A DNA stretch of 35,770 bases. Source: Clostridiales bacterium (lineage in GTDB: Bacteria > Bacillota > Clostridia > Lachnospirales > Lachnospiraceae). The stretch covers positions 54,553 to 90,322 of the forward strand of contig JAJPZY010000118.1 of the NCBI GenBank assembly GCA_021204085.1, read 5' to 3'. Under the pieces are notes generated by a model that was given only the letters and a program-made list of their open reading frames with translations, was not told where the DNA came from and made no database searches. Of this stretch, positions 23,932 to 30,753 are shown in pieces. Each line of letters starts with the position of its first letter. Within the stretch, counting starts at the first letter, position 1. Made by a program: the position numbers and the translations under genes.

Positions 23932-24210
23932 TCAAGCATACTGCTTCAGAATTCCGATCAGAGCGCTTGCACTGCTGCTGTGTGAACGCTCAATAATCGA
24001 ATTACTGCGCTCTGCCTCCGCAACCGCACAGTGAACCATCTTGTGCGAAACCGTTGAAGTAAAAAGGATAATCAGATCCGGACTTCCGATCTTATTCTTC
24101 AAATCCGTCTTCATCTTTGTAAAAACCTTTGCCTTACATTTGTACCGCTTACAGATATCCTTATACTGCGTCTCCATCCGCTCATGACCGCCGATAATAA
24201 CCACACTCAT
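23932..24210 (-). CDS. DUF2325 family protein
   Basis: A 92-residue Rossmann-like protein opening with MSVVIIGGHERM, followed by two beta-alpha units (KAKVFTKM, then DLIILFTSTVSHKMVHCA) and a serine-rich helix cap (SHSSSASAL). This matches DUF2325, small proteins of unknown function that often sit beside metal-uptake genes. The ATG at 24210 has AAGGGCGG upstream. A near-consensus promoter precedes it (24311-24339), making it the first gene of the unit with DUF3793 and flavodoxin. The leader contains a partial palindrome GTTA-N8-TAAC that could be a DtxR-type site, but the match is weak. Confidence 0.85.
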   Translation of the reverse strand: MSVVIIGGHERMETQYKDICKRYKCKAKVFTKMKTDLKNKIGSPDLIILFTSTVSHKMVHCAVAEAERSNSIIERSHSSSASALIGILKQYA

Positions 24211-24310
24211 AATTTTAAACCGCCCTTACTTTTGTTAGCATACATTAACTACTGTTTAAAAAAATATGTTTTTGCTTAAATATATCTGATATGCCTTTCG
24301 TTCTGTGGTT

Positions 24311-24339
24311 AGTCTACTATAATTCTGATATGTTGTCAA
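24311..24339 (-). promoter_or_regulatory. Predicted promoter for DUF2325-DUF3793-flavodoxin
   Basis: On the minus strand, a perfect TTGACA (plus 24334-24339), 17 bases and TAGACT (plus 24311-24316). The leader is about 90 bases and A+T-rich. Confidence 0.7.
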
Positions 24340-24441
24340 TAACTTTTTTCTCCTTTTTCAGGTAAATCTGTTTACAGACCGCAAAAAAGAAAATCTCTCG
24401 CTCCAGGAAATAAAGCGTCGCCCTGCGACACTTATAAAATA

Positions 24442-24465
24442 CCCCCCGGAAAACCTTCCGGGGGT
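24442..24465 (-). terminator. Intrinsic terminator after the EthD-like gene
   Basis: A nine-pair G+C-rich stem (CCCCCGGAA/TTCCGGGGG) with a four-base loop. On the minus strand it is followed by TATTTTATAA. It lies 17 bases after the stop codon and could also stop readthrough on the other strand. Confidence 0.85.
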
Positions 24466-24481
24466 GTTGAAAAGCCTACTC

Positions 24482-25333
24482 TTATCTCATTGTAATATAT
24501 CCATGGTAGTTGGTAAGATTGTTCGCTGTTGTAAAATCTGCAACCGCCGCACTGCAAATGTTGTGATACGGCTTCAGGAACGGGAAAGCATCCTGCTGTG
24601 CCCATGCGGGTTTCTCAAGTGCTTTCATATCCTCAACCATTACCTTGTACCAGCCGGACTGGTTCTCAAACCAAACCTCAAGGGTCCAATCCATCACGCA
24701 GCCATTAATGTCTTTCTTAACCTTGCTGGCCAGAATACGCGTAACCTCAGACGCTGCTTCCATGATCGGAACGACTTTCTCGAAGAGCCACTTTTCGCCC
24801 TCTTCCTTATCAACGCCATCCGGGAATCCGATGGTCATATTAAAACGATAGTTCGCACCATCCTCAATCGTACGGCCCTTGCCCTTGATATCCTTCTCCC
24901 ACCACATCGGAAGGAACGTGAAGATAAACGGTTTTCCTGCTGCATCATTCGACTGACGCGCTGCGTTGCCGGCATCGCCCTCAGCTTCCACCTGTCCTGC
25001 ACCCAATGCTGCTTCCGGAATATTGCCCTGCCAAACCAGTACATCCATCGGGAATGTCTCAGCAATCGCCTTGATCTCCAGACGGGGATCTAAATCACTT
25101 ACCAGCCAGTGATGCTCTGTAAGCTGCATTCTCGCATATCCGAAACGATCGCCTTCGGGCGGAATCGGGAAAGACGGATAAAATGCATACTTGGTTACAT
25201 ACGGCTCAAACTGGGAAATGCTGTCCGGCACATGGGTCTTATACAGCCATCTCAGTAATTTCGGACGATAATCCTCTTTTTCACAGTCTACATAAATCAG
25301 GCTGCGCATAGGTTCAAATTTGAAATCTGCCAT
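24482..25333 (-). CDS. EthD-like two-repeat protein of unknown function
   Basis: A 283-residue soluble protein that I do not firmly recognise. Two similar halves are visible. Residues 10-110 contain SLIYVDCEKEDYRPKLLRWL with THVPDS, YVTKYAF and HHWLVSD. Residues 135-260 contain a second strand-helix pattern (RFNMTIGFPDGVDKEEGEKW, VTRILASKV, WTLEVWFENQSGW). This suggests two ferredoxin-like (EthD or dimeric alpha/beta barrel) repeats. It has several conserved-looking aromatic pairs (MWWEK) and no cofactor motif. It starts 302 bases after an iron-sulfur-flavoprotein-like reductase in the same direction, with structured DNA between, and ends at a strong terminator. A role with that reductase in modifying an aromatic or other small molecule is inference. 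Confidence 0.6.
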   Translation of the reverse strand: MADFKFEPMRSLIYVDCEKEDYRPKLLRWLYKTHVPDSISQFEPYVTKYAFYPSFPIPPEGDRFGYARMQLTEHHWLVSDLDPRLEIKAIAETFPMDVLVWQGNIPEAALGAGQVEAEGDAGNAARQSNDAAGKPFIFTFLPMWWEKDIKGKGRTIEDGANYRFNMTIGFPDGVDKEEGEKWLFEKVVPIMEAASEVTRILASKVKKDINGCVMDWTLEVWFENQSGWYKVMVEDMKALEKPAWAQQDAFPFLKPYHNICSAAVADFTTANNLTNYHGYITMR

Positions 25334-25454
25334 CTTAAATACCCTCTTTCTATCATTATTTCGTAACCGTTCCTCGTCATTACAGCTACAATAATTTTCT
25401 GTTTACACTTTCCACCGACAGTTATAAATTCTGTCACCGTCAATCACATAGAAA

Positions 25455-25511
25455 CAGGGAACGACCTCACGATAAGCCCCCGCTTCCCGTGAGACACTTG
25501 AAAGTTCCCTG
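25455..25511 (-). other. Nested stem-loop between the flavoprotein and EthD-like genes
   Basis: Outer pair CAGGGAAC (25455-25462) / GTTCCCTG (25504-25511) encloses CTCACG (25466-25471) / CGTGAG (25488-25493) with a 16-base purine-rich loop on the minus strand. No T-tract follows on the minus strand, so it is not a standard terminator. It could be a leader RNA element, a small RNA or a processing site. The rest of 25334-25635 holds no gene. Confidence 0.55.
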
Positions 25512-25585
25512 CCTTATGCTTCCCCTGACAATATTGATTTTCTATCCCAAAAGTATACCTTCATTCCCTGAAAATCATATAGTAT

Positions 25586-25613
25586 CGTCAGACCCACAAA
25601 TGAGGGTCTGACG
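25586..25613. other. Ten-pair hairpin after the flavoprotein gene
   Basis: CGTCAGACCC and GGGTCTGACG with an eight-base loop, 22 bases downstream of the gene end. On the minus strand it is followed by ATACTATATG rather than a T-run, so termination would be inefficient and some transcription may continue into the EthD-like gene. Confidence 0.65.
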
Positions 25614-25635
25614 CATAAAACAATACAAATATAAT

Positions 25636-26628
25636 TTATTTCTCCTTAGACGGAGGTGTTGTCGGTGCGCAAACCGCTGTGTAATGAGCTTTGCGTGCCT
25701 TGAACTCCGGATCCTTACCGAGGTTCATCAGACGACCCTCATTCTCAAAAATGTCCTGACCATGCGCAAACTTGCCGGACATAACATCATGTGCATGCTC
25801 CAGAAGTCCGTTCGGTACAATAGACTCATCGTTTTTGAACTTGAACGCGCCGTCAACGAGTTCCAGCGTACCTTCCAGACCGCAGTACTCGCATACGCAG
25901 TGCGTGGTACCCGGGAAAATATAGAATGCATTCCCCTGGCAGTGCGGGCATGCACCCTCGGTACCCTTCCAGAGAGAGATATTTTCAGAACCCTCAACCT
26001 GCATATCGGTATCAATAATGTACTGTGCGGCTTCTACAAGGTTCTTTGCGATCTGCTTCATACGCTCGATTTTGTCGTCCTGCATGATAACGTCTTTGCA
26101 CCAGGAGAAGTACTCATTGTTCACGATCTTCCAGCCCTGGCTGAGTGCGAACATCGCATGGTCTGTCTCGCAGCGCACTGCCCAGTCAGACCCGCCGATT
26201 CCGACAAACGCCATCGCTTTCTGACGGAAATATCTCGGATTCAAACCTTCCTTGCCCTGCTCTTTCAGCTGGCCGTCCAGCATCTTCAGCATACCTGTGT
26301 CATGTCCGGGACCCATACGGTCTGTGATTGCATGATACAGTCCGGAAGCGCCGGACTCAAAGATCGGATCCACCATGATAACGCCGTCGGCCTCAACGAT
26401 CTTCTCATAAAATGTCTTGAAATCATCCTTGCGTGTGCAGATCATGCCTTTGCCCATAACCAGACCTCTGGAACATGCTACACAACCGGAGCAGTACTGG
26501 ATGTCCCAGTCGAGCAGATGGATAAACTCGATCTCAGCCCCCAACTCCTTTGCAGTCTCGAGAGCAACGCGGCACATCGTATCGTTGTTACCGTTCTTAG
26601 TTCCCAAAGAAACACCTAAAATTTTCAT
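25636..26628 (-). CDS. NADPH-dependent FMN reductase/iron-sulfur-flavoprotein-like protein with C-terminal zinc ribbon
   Basis: A 330-residue flavoprotein. Residues 1-200 have the flavodoxin-like FMN reductase fold (ILGVSLGTKNGNND phosphate loop; DGVIMVDPIFESGASG). Cysteines 46, 49, 52 and 64 (CSGCVAC then MIC) resemble the cluster ligands of iron-sulfur flavoproteins, though the last spacing is longer than in the classic motif. Residues 230-260 hold two cysteine pairs (CPHC and CEYC) forming a zinc ribbon. It probably uses FMN to move electrons from NAD(P)H or ferredoxin to a small-molecule substrate. AAGGAGG precedes the ATG, and an excellent promoter lies at 26659-26687. The zinc-ribbon tail is unusual for a plain FMN reductase and may bind a partner. 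Confidence 0.82.
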   Translation of the reverse strand: MKILGVSLGTKNGNNDTMCRVALETAKELGAEIEFIHLLDWDIQYCSGCVACSRGLVMGKGMICTRKDDFKTFYEKIVEADGVIMVDPIFESGASGLYHAITDRMGPGHDTGMLKMLDGQLKEQGKEGLNPRYFRQKAMAFVGIGGSDWAVRCETDHAMFALSQGWKIVNNEYFSWCKDVIMQDDKIERMKQIAKNLVEAAQYIIDTDMQVEGSENISLWKGTEGACPHCQGNAFYIFPGTTHCVCEYCGLEGTLELVDGAFKFKNDESIVPNGLLEHAHDVMSGKFAHGQDIFENEGRLMNLGKDPEFKARKAHYTAVCAPTTPPSKEK

Positions 26629-26658
26629 TTGCCTTATCCTCCTTGAAAATATGAAATA

Positions 26659-26687
26659 ATTATAACACGAAAATAATATTTGTGCAA
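26659..26687 (-). promoter_or_regulatory. Predicted promoter for the flavoprotein gene
   Basis: On the minus strand, TTGCAC (plus 26682-26687), 17 bases and TATAAT (plus 26659-26664), in an A+T-rich stretch. The leader is about 25 bases. Confidence 0.7.
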
Positions 26688-26816
26688 TTTTTTGTATAAA
26701 TTTCTTGTTATTTTTTTGTCTTATTTAAAAAACAGTCAAAATTGCTTCAAATTTGTCATAAATCTACTCTTTTTTTATCCGTTTTGCTACCACTTTGCAC
26801 AAACCGCACTGAAATT

Positions 26817-27341
26817 TTACTTTGCGCAGCCCGCCGGTATCCCGACAAAATCGCAGAGGGACTCCGCAATCTCCTCCACAATGCGTTTCTTGATCTCATG
26901 CCGGGTCACACCCGCTGTTTCCATGCGCAGCTGCTTCAGGCACTTTTTCCCACCCCACAGAATTGCGTAATATACTTCTCCCGGCACACTATCCGCATTT
27001 CCCGGATCCGGATTCCCTGTCGTACCGGTCACACCGATCCCGATGTCCGCATGGTATGCGCGCATACAGGCTTCCGCCATCGCCTCCGCGACAGGCAGTG
27101 AATATACTCCATACTCGCGAATCAGATCCTCCGGTACCCCCTGTGCCGTCTTTGCCTCATTTGAGTAAGTGATAAACGCTCCCTTAAAAACCGCAGATGC
27201 GCCCTCGGTATCCGTGATGCTGGACGCCAGCAGACCGGAAGTGCAGCTTTCCATCGTAGATACTGAGATCTTATTTTTTATCAGATAACGCACAAAAAGA
27301 TTCATTTTTTTCCCGGATTGGGAACTATAGTTCGTTGTCAA
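26817..27341 (-). CDS. pncC: CinA C-terminal-type nicotinamide-nucleotide amidohydrolase
   Basis: A 174-residue, single-domain CinA_C protein that deamidates NMN to nicotinate mononucleotide in pyridine nucleotide recycling. Motifs are STMESCTSGLLAS (the family ESCTGG region, with Ser in place of one Gly), FKGAFITYSNEAK and GVTGTTGNPDPGN. The longest frame starts at a TTG (27341) with AAGGAAG upstream. An internal ATG at 27305 (MNLFVRYLIKNK) matches the usual family start and is an alternative with a weak ribosome binding site. The window also carries pncB, another NAD salvage gene, but 7 kb away and on the other strand. No clear terminator follows. Confidence 0.88.
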   Translation of the reverse strand: MTTNYSSQSGKKMNLFVRYLIKNKISVSTMESCTSGLLASSITDTEGASAVFKGAFITYSNEAKTAQGVPEDLIREYGVYSLPVAEAMAEACMRAYHADIGIGVTGTTGNPDPGNADSVPGEVYYAILWGGKKCLKQLRMETAGVTRHEIKKRIVEEIAESLCDFVGIPAGCAK

Positions 27342-27420
27342 GGCTGCTTCCTTCCCTTAAAATAATCTCATAGTGATCAATAACCTTACTACTGCTTACC
27401 ATCTGGGTCTGCCACTTTCT

Positions 27421-27441
27421 TGTGCGGAATTCTTCCGCACA
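27421..27441. other. Nine-pair inverted repeat
   Basis: TGTGCGGAA, three bases, TTCCGCACA. It lies between the phosphoribosyltransferase terminator and pncC. No T-run follows, so it may be a binding site or a second stem supporting termination. Confidence 0.55.
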
Positions 27442-27464
27442 TGGCAGCACCATGATTTCACTAA

Positions 27465-27495
27465 AAAAGAGTTTCGCCTCAGGCGAAACTCTTTT
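27465..27495 (-). terminator. Intrinsic terminator after the phosphoribosyltransferase gene
   Basis: A perfect 15-base inverted repeat (AAAAGAGTTTCGCCT and its complement around one base). On the minus strand the 3' arm ends in a run of six T. It lies eight bases after the stop codon. Confidence 0.92.
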
Positions 27496-27502
27496 CTCTT
27501 AC

Positions 27503-28150
27503 TTACATCAATGCAGAATAACCGAAACCGTTGACCATCGCTTCGATCCGCCTTCCCTGCCGGCAATACGGGCACTCCTCTCTCGTATATGCGGCATATC
27601 CCGGCACATCCTCCTCTGTAAAGACAGAATGAACCTTCATTCCATCCACGCTCTTTACCGTACTGAAAATAGAAGAAATGCCCTGCAATGTACCGCCGTA
27701 ATAATTGATACACTCTGCCGCCCGGCGGATCGTCAGGCCGGTCGTCGTCGTTGCCAGAAGGAGAATCACATTTTTTCCCTCGATAGCCATCATATTGTTA
27801 TCACGGAAAATAATCTGGTTATTGGAATTATACTCCGGAGTAACCACATAGATTGTATCGTGCAGGTTGCGGTTATAAAAACCTCGTTTTTCAAACTCTT
27901 TCGCCAGAAACGCACCAATCATCTCCGTACCGTCCATGCAGACGATCGTATCGACAACCGTCGTATTCTTTGCGTAATCCGCCGCAATCACCTGCGCCAC
28001 CTGCTCTGCCTCATTCACACGGGTCTTCAGACTGGTAATATCAATATAGAAATTGATATGTGAATGACTGGTAGCAAAGTGCCCGGGAATAACATGCAGT
28101 GCTACCTTGTTTCCGCTGCGGCCATACAATTTCATCATTTTTTCTTTCAT
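27503..28150 (-). CDS. Divergent phosphoribosyltransferase-fold protein
   Basis: A 215-residue protein with the type I phosphoribosyltransferase fold, of the kind often labelled orotate phosphoribosyltransferase. The segment at residues 129-140 (ILLLATTTTGLT) occupies the PRPP-binding loop position, but the acidic pair that normally precedes TTG is replaced by Leu-Ala. CMDGTEMIG (71-79) corresponds to the pyrophosphate loop region. A CX2C pair (Cys193, Cys196) near the C-terminus could bind metal. Loss of the acidic pair argues against simple pyrE function; a regulator or altered-substrate enzyme is possible. AAGGAGG precedes the ATG. It is last in the run hisC-exporter-this gene and is followed by a strong terminator. 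Confidence 0.75.
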   Translation of the reverse strand: MKEKMMKLYGRSGNKVALHVIPGHFATSHSHINFYIDITSLKTRVNEAEQVAQVIAADYAKNTTVVDTIVCMDGTEMIGAFLAKEFEKRGFYNRNLHDTIYVVTPEYNSNNQIIFRDNNMMAIEGKNVILLLATTTTGLTIRRAAECINYYGGTLQGISSIFSTVKSVDGMKVHSVFTEEDVPGYAAYTREECPYCRQGRRIEAMVNGFGYSALM

Positions 28151-28231
28151 CGCTTCTCCTCCTTCTCTTATATAAGCAATTTATCTGTCCGGTTCATGCA
28201 AAAATCCATATGTATATTTTGAAACTGCTCC

Positions 28232-28735
28232 TCATCGTATGATACTCCCTATAATTCCATAGGAAATCAGCGTCATAATCGCTGCTGCCATACAAATTCC
28301 CAGAAGTTCGGCCCGAATTGCCTTTCTGATATCCATATTCAGCAGTGCAGCAACCAGCGAACCGGTCCATGCACCTGTCACGGGAAGCGGAATACCCACA
28401 AAGAGCACCAGCCCCCAAAATTCATATTTTTCCACCTGTCCGCGTTTTTTCATCGCACGCCGCTCCAGTGCATCCACAAGCGGACGGAAGAGACGAAAGC
28501 GCCGCAAAAAAGCAAAAATCTTCTTGATAAACAGCAAAATAAAGGGAATCGGGACAAAATTACCGATCGCGCTGATCAGGATGCCTTTCCACATCGTGAC
28601 ATCCAACAGGCTCGCTGCCAGGATGCCGCCGCGGAGCTCCAGAATCGGGAAGAGGGAAATAATGAACACCAGCACCTCCCTGGAGACATGCTGCCCCAGC
28701 GGACTGTTTACAAACCATGTTACAAGACTTTCCAT
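28232..28735 (-). CDS. Small multidrug-export-type membrane protein
   Basis: A 167-residue membrane protein of the Sm_multidrug_ex family. The family landmark FPILELRGGILAA lies in the first helix region (about residues 28-40), and further helices are near 46-68, 105-128 and 138-165. A basic cytoplasmic loop (FAFLRRFRLFRPLVDALERRA) lies in between. Despite the family name the substrate is not established. It starts 14 bases after hisC with GAGAGG upstream, so it is translated from the same message. Confidence 0.85.
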   Translation of the reverse strand: MESLVTWFVNSPLGQHVSREVLVFIISLFPILELRGGILAASLLDVTMWKGILISAIGNFVPIPFILLFIKKIFAFLRRFRLFRPLVDALERRAMKKRGQVEKYEFWGLVLFVGIPLPVTGAWTGSLVAALLNMDIRKAIRAELLGICMAAAIMTLISYGIIGSIIR

Positions 28736-28749
28736 ATCCAGGTCCTCTC

Positions 28750-29808
28750 TTATGATGCAAGATATTTTTCCAGGAAGGCAATCAGTACCTCCATCTCCTC
28801 GTCCGTCCCGACGGTGATCCGCAGATAATTATCAATTCGCGGCTTGTCAAAATATCTCACATAAATATCGCTCGCCCGCAACGCTTCAAACAGTTCCCTC
28901 GCCGGGCAGCGCTCATGTGAAGCAAAAATAAAATTACTTCGGGAATCCCGAAACGAAAAACCAAGCGCGCGAAGCTTCTCCTTTGTCCTCTCTCTTGTCG
29001 CAATGATCCACCGTGTCGTCTCCTCGAAATACGGCCGATCCGCCAGAGACGCAACCCCCGCTGCCAACGCTGTCTGATCCATCGTGTATGAATTGAAGGA
29101 ATACTTCACGTCATTCAGGTAACGGATCAGCTCCGGACTGGCCATCGCATAGCCTATGCGCATACCTGCCAGCGAACGGGATTTCGAAAATGTCTGCACT
29201 ACGATCAGGTTATCATATTTTTCCAATAACGACAACGCCGATTTTGCTCCGAAGTCCACATACGCCTCGTCAACAATGACAATAACATCCCGGTTATGGC
29301 AAAGGATGTCCTCAATATCTGCCTGCGGGCACTCCACACCCGTCGGGGCGTTCGGATTCGGGAAAATCACACCGCCGTTTTCCCTGTAATAATCACCGGG
29401 AACAATGTCAAAATTCTCATCCAGCGGCTGCGTCTCATAGGGAATACGAAACACATCCGCCCAGACATCATAAAAAGAATAGGTAATGTCCGGGAAGAGA
29501 ATCGGTTTGTCACTGTTAAAAAAGGTGAGAAAACACATGGCCAGGACATCATCTGAACCCACACCCACAAAAACCTGCTCCGGAGAGAGTCCCTGATCTG
29601 CTGCGATTGCGGCCACAAGCGACCCTGCCGTCGGATCCGGATACAGCCGCAGACGGTCAGCATCCATGCTGTGCAATGCCTCGGCTACCCCCGGTGCCGG
29701 CGGGTATGGATTCTCATTTGTATTCAGTTTAATCATCTTCGGCTTATTCGGCTGCTCGCCCGGCGTGTAAGGGACGACGCGCCGAATATTCTGTTCCCAA
29801 TCCTTCAA
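28750..29808 (-). CDS. hisC: Histidinol-phosphate aminotransferase
   Basis: A 352-residue fold-type I PLP enzyme that makes L-histidinol phosphate from imidazole acetol phosphate and glutamate. Landmarks are KLNTNENPYPP (N-terminus), FPNPNAPTG (148-157), VDEAYVDF (179-186) and the PLP lysine Lys209 in TFSKSRSLAGMRIG. The start is a TTG (29808) with GGAGG five bases upstream; no ATG is nearby. No other his gene is in the window, so it is detached from a histidine operon here. It sits between mrp and a small exporter, and side activity on aromatic amino acids is possible for such orphan copies. Confidence 0.93.
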   Translation of the reverse strand: MKDWEQNIRRVVPYTPGEQPNKPKMIKLNTNENPYPPAPGVAEALHSMDADRLRLYPDPTAGSLVAAIAADQGLSPEQVFVGVGSDDVLAMCFLTFFNSDKPILFPDITYSFYDVWADVFRIPYETQPLDENFDIVPGDYYRENGGVIFPNPNAPTGVECPQADIEDILCHNRDVIVIVDEAYVDFGAKSALSLLEKYDNLIVVQTFSKSRSLAGMRIGYAMASPELIRYLNDVKYSFNSYTMDQTALAAGVASLADRPYFEETTRWIIATRERTKEKLRALGFSFRDSRSNFIFASHERCPARELFEALRASDIYVRYFDKPRIDNYLRITVGTDEEMEVLIAFLEKYLAS

Positions 29809-29861
29809 GATAGCCTCCGTCTTTTTATTTGGTATTTCCTTCAGGTATGATACTTTAAAAA

Positions 29862-30701
29862 TTAAAGTCCGCCGATCAGCTCTACGGCCTTGTCCAGGTA
29901 GAGATTGTCCGCCTTATAGAAGACTCCGGCGTCGGCCAGCTCCGCGAACGCGGGATCTAACGGCATCTTGCCCAGTACTTTGACTCCCATGTCGGCTGCC
30001 ACTTCATCGATATGGCTCTCGCCGAAGACTTTAATCTCTTTTCCGCAGTCCGGGCATACCAGATAGCTGTAATTCTCAACGATTCCCAGTACAGGAATAT
30101 CCATCATACCTGCCATATTGTATGCTTTTTTTACAATCAGCTGAACGAGGTCCTGCGGAGACGTAACGATCACAATCCCGTCAACCGGCAGAGACTGGAA
30201 CACTGTCAGCGGTACATCCCCGGTTCCCGGAGGCATGTCCACAAAGAGATAGTCCAGATCTCCCCAGACGACATCCGTCCAGAACTGCTTTACCGTACCT
30301 GCAATGATCGGCCCTCTCCAAACTACCGGCGCTTCCTCATCATCCATCAAAAGATTCACTGACATGATCTTCACGCCGTCCGCGGACTCAATGGGATAAA
30401 CACCCATCTCGGAACCCATAGCCGGTCCGTGAATGCCATACATCTTCGGAATAGACGGTCCGGTAATATCCGCGTCCAGAATTCCCACGGTATACCCCTG
30501 CTTTCTCATCGCCGACGCAAGAGAAGCCGTGACAAACGACTTTCCGACACCGCCTTTTCCGCTGACAACACCGATCACCTTTTTGATCGATGAATATTCA
30601 TTTAAGGCCTCCTGCATACTCTGCGGCCCGTTTTCACATCCGCCATTTTCCTGTGAAGGGCAGTTTCCTGCGCTTGCACATCCGTCGCAACTGCTTACCA
30701 T
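29862..30701 (-). CDS. mrp: Mrp/NBP35-type P-loop Fe-S cluster carrier ATPase
   Basis: A 279-residue cytoplasmic ATPase that carries 4Fe-4S clusters to target proteins. The deviant Walker A SGKGGVGKS is at residues 47-55, and DADITGPSIPKMYG and VDMPPGTGD follow. The cluster-binding CPDC pair is at Cys216 and Cys219. A short Cys-rich leader (Cys5, Cys8, Cys14, Cys22) precedes the ATPase domain, as in NBP35-like forms. GGGAGG precedes the ATG. It starts 52 bases after glmS with no terminator between, so it may share that transcript. Abundant Fe-S enzymes nearby (radical SAM proteins, the XPD helicase) are plausible clients. Confidence 0.93.
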   Translation of the reverse strand: MVSSCDGCASAGNCPSQENGGCENGPQSMQEALNEYSSIKKVIGVVSGKGGVGKSFVTASLASAMRKQGYTVGILDADITGPSIPKMYGIHGPAMGSEMGVYPIESADGVKIMSVNLLMDDEEAPVVWRGPIIAGTVKQFWTDVVWGDLDYLFVDMPPGTGDVPLTVFQSLPVDGIVIVTSPQDLVQLIVKKAYNMAGMMDIPVLGIVENYSYLVCPDCGKEIKVFGESHIDEVAADMGVKVLGKMPLDPAFAELADAGVFYKADNLYLDKAVELIGGL

Positions 30702-30753
30702 ATTTTCTTCCTCCCGAAAAATTCTGATTACATAAATAATTCTAACTGCTGCT

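Noticed and set aside
16923-25390. Shared TACAGCTACA 10-mer in the leaders of the radical SAM pair (16923) and the EthD-like gene (25381)
   Set aside because: A 10-base match is expected many times by chance in a window of this size, and the ACCAAATGGT operator is not found at the second site.
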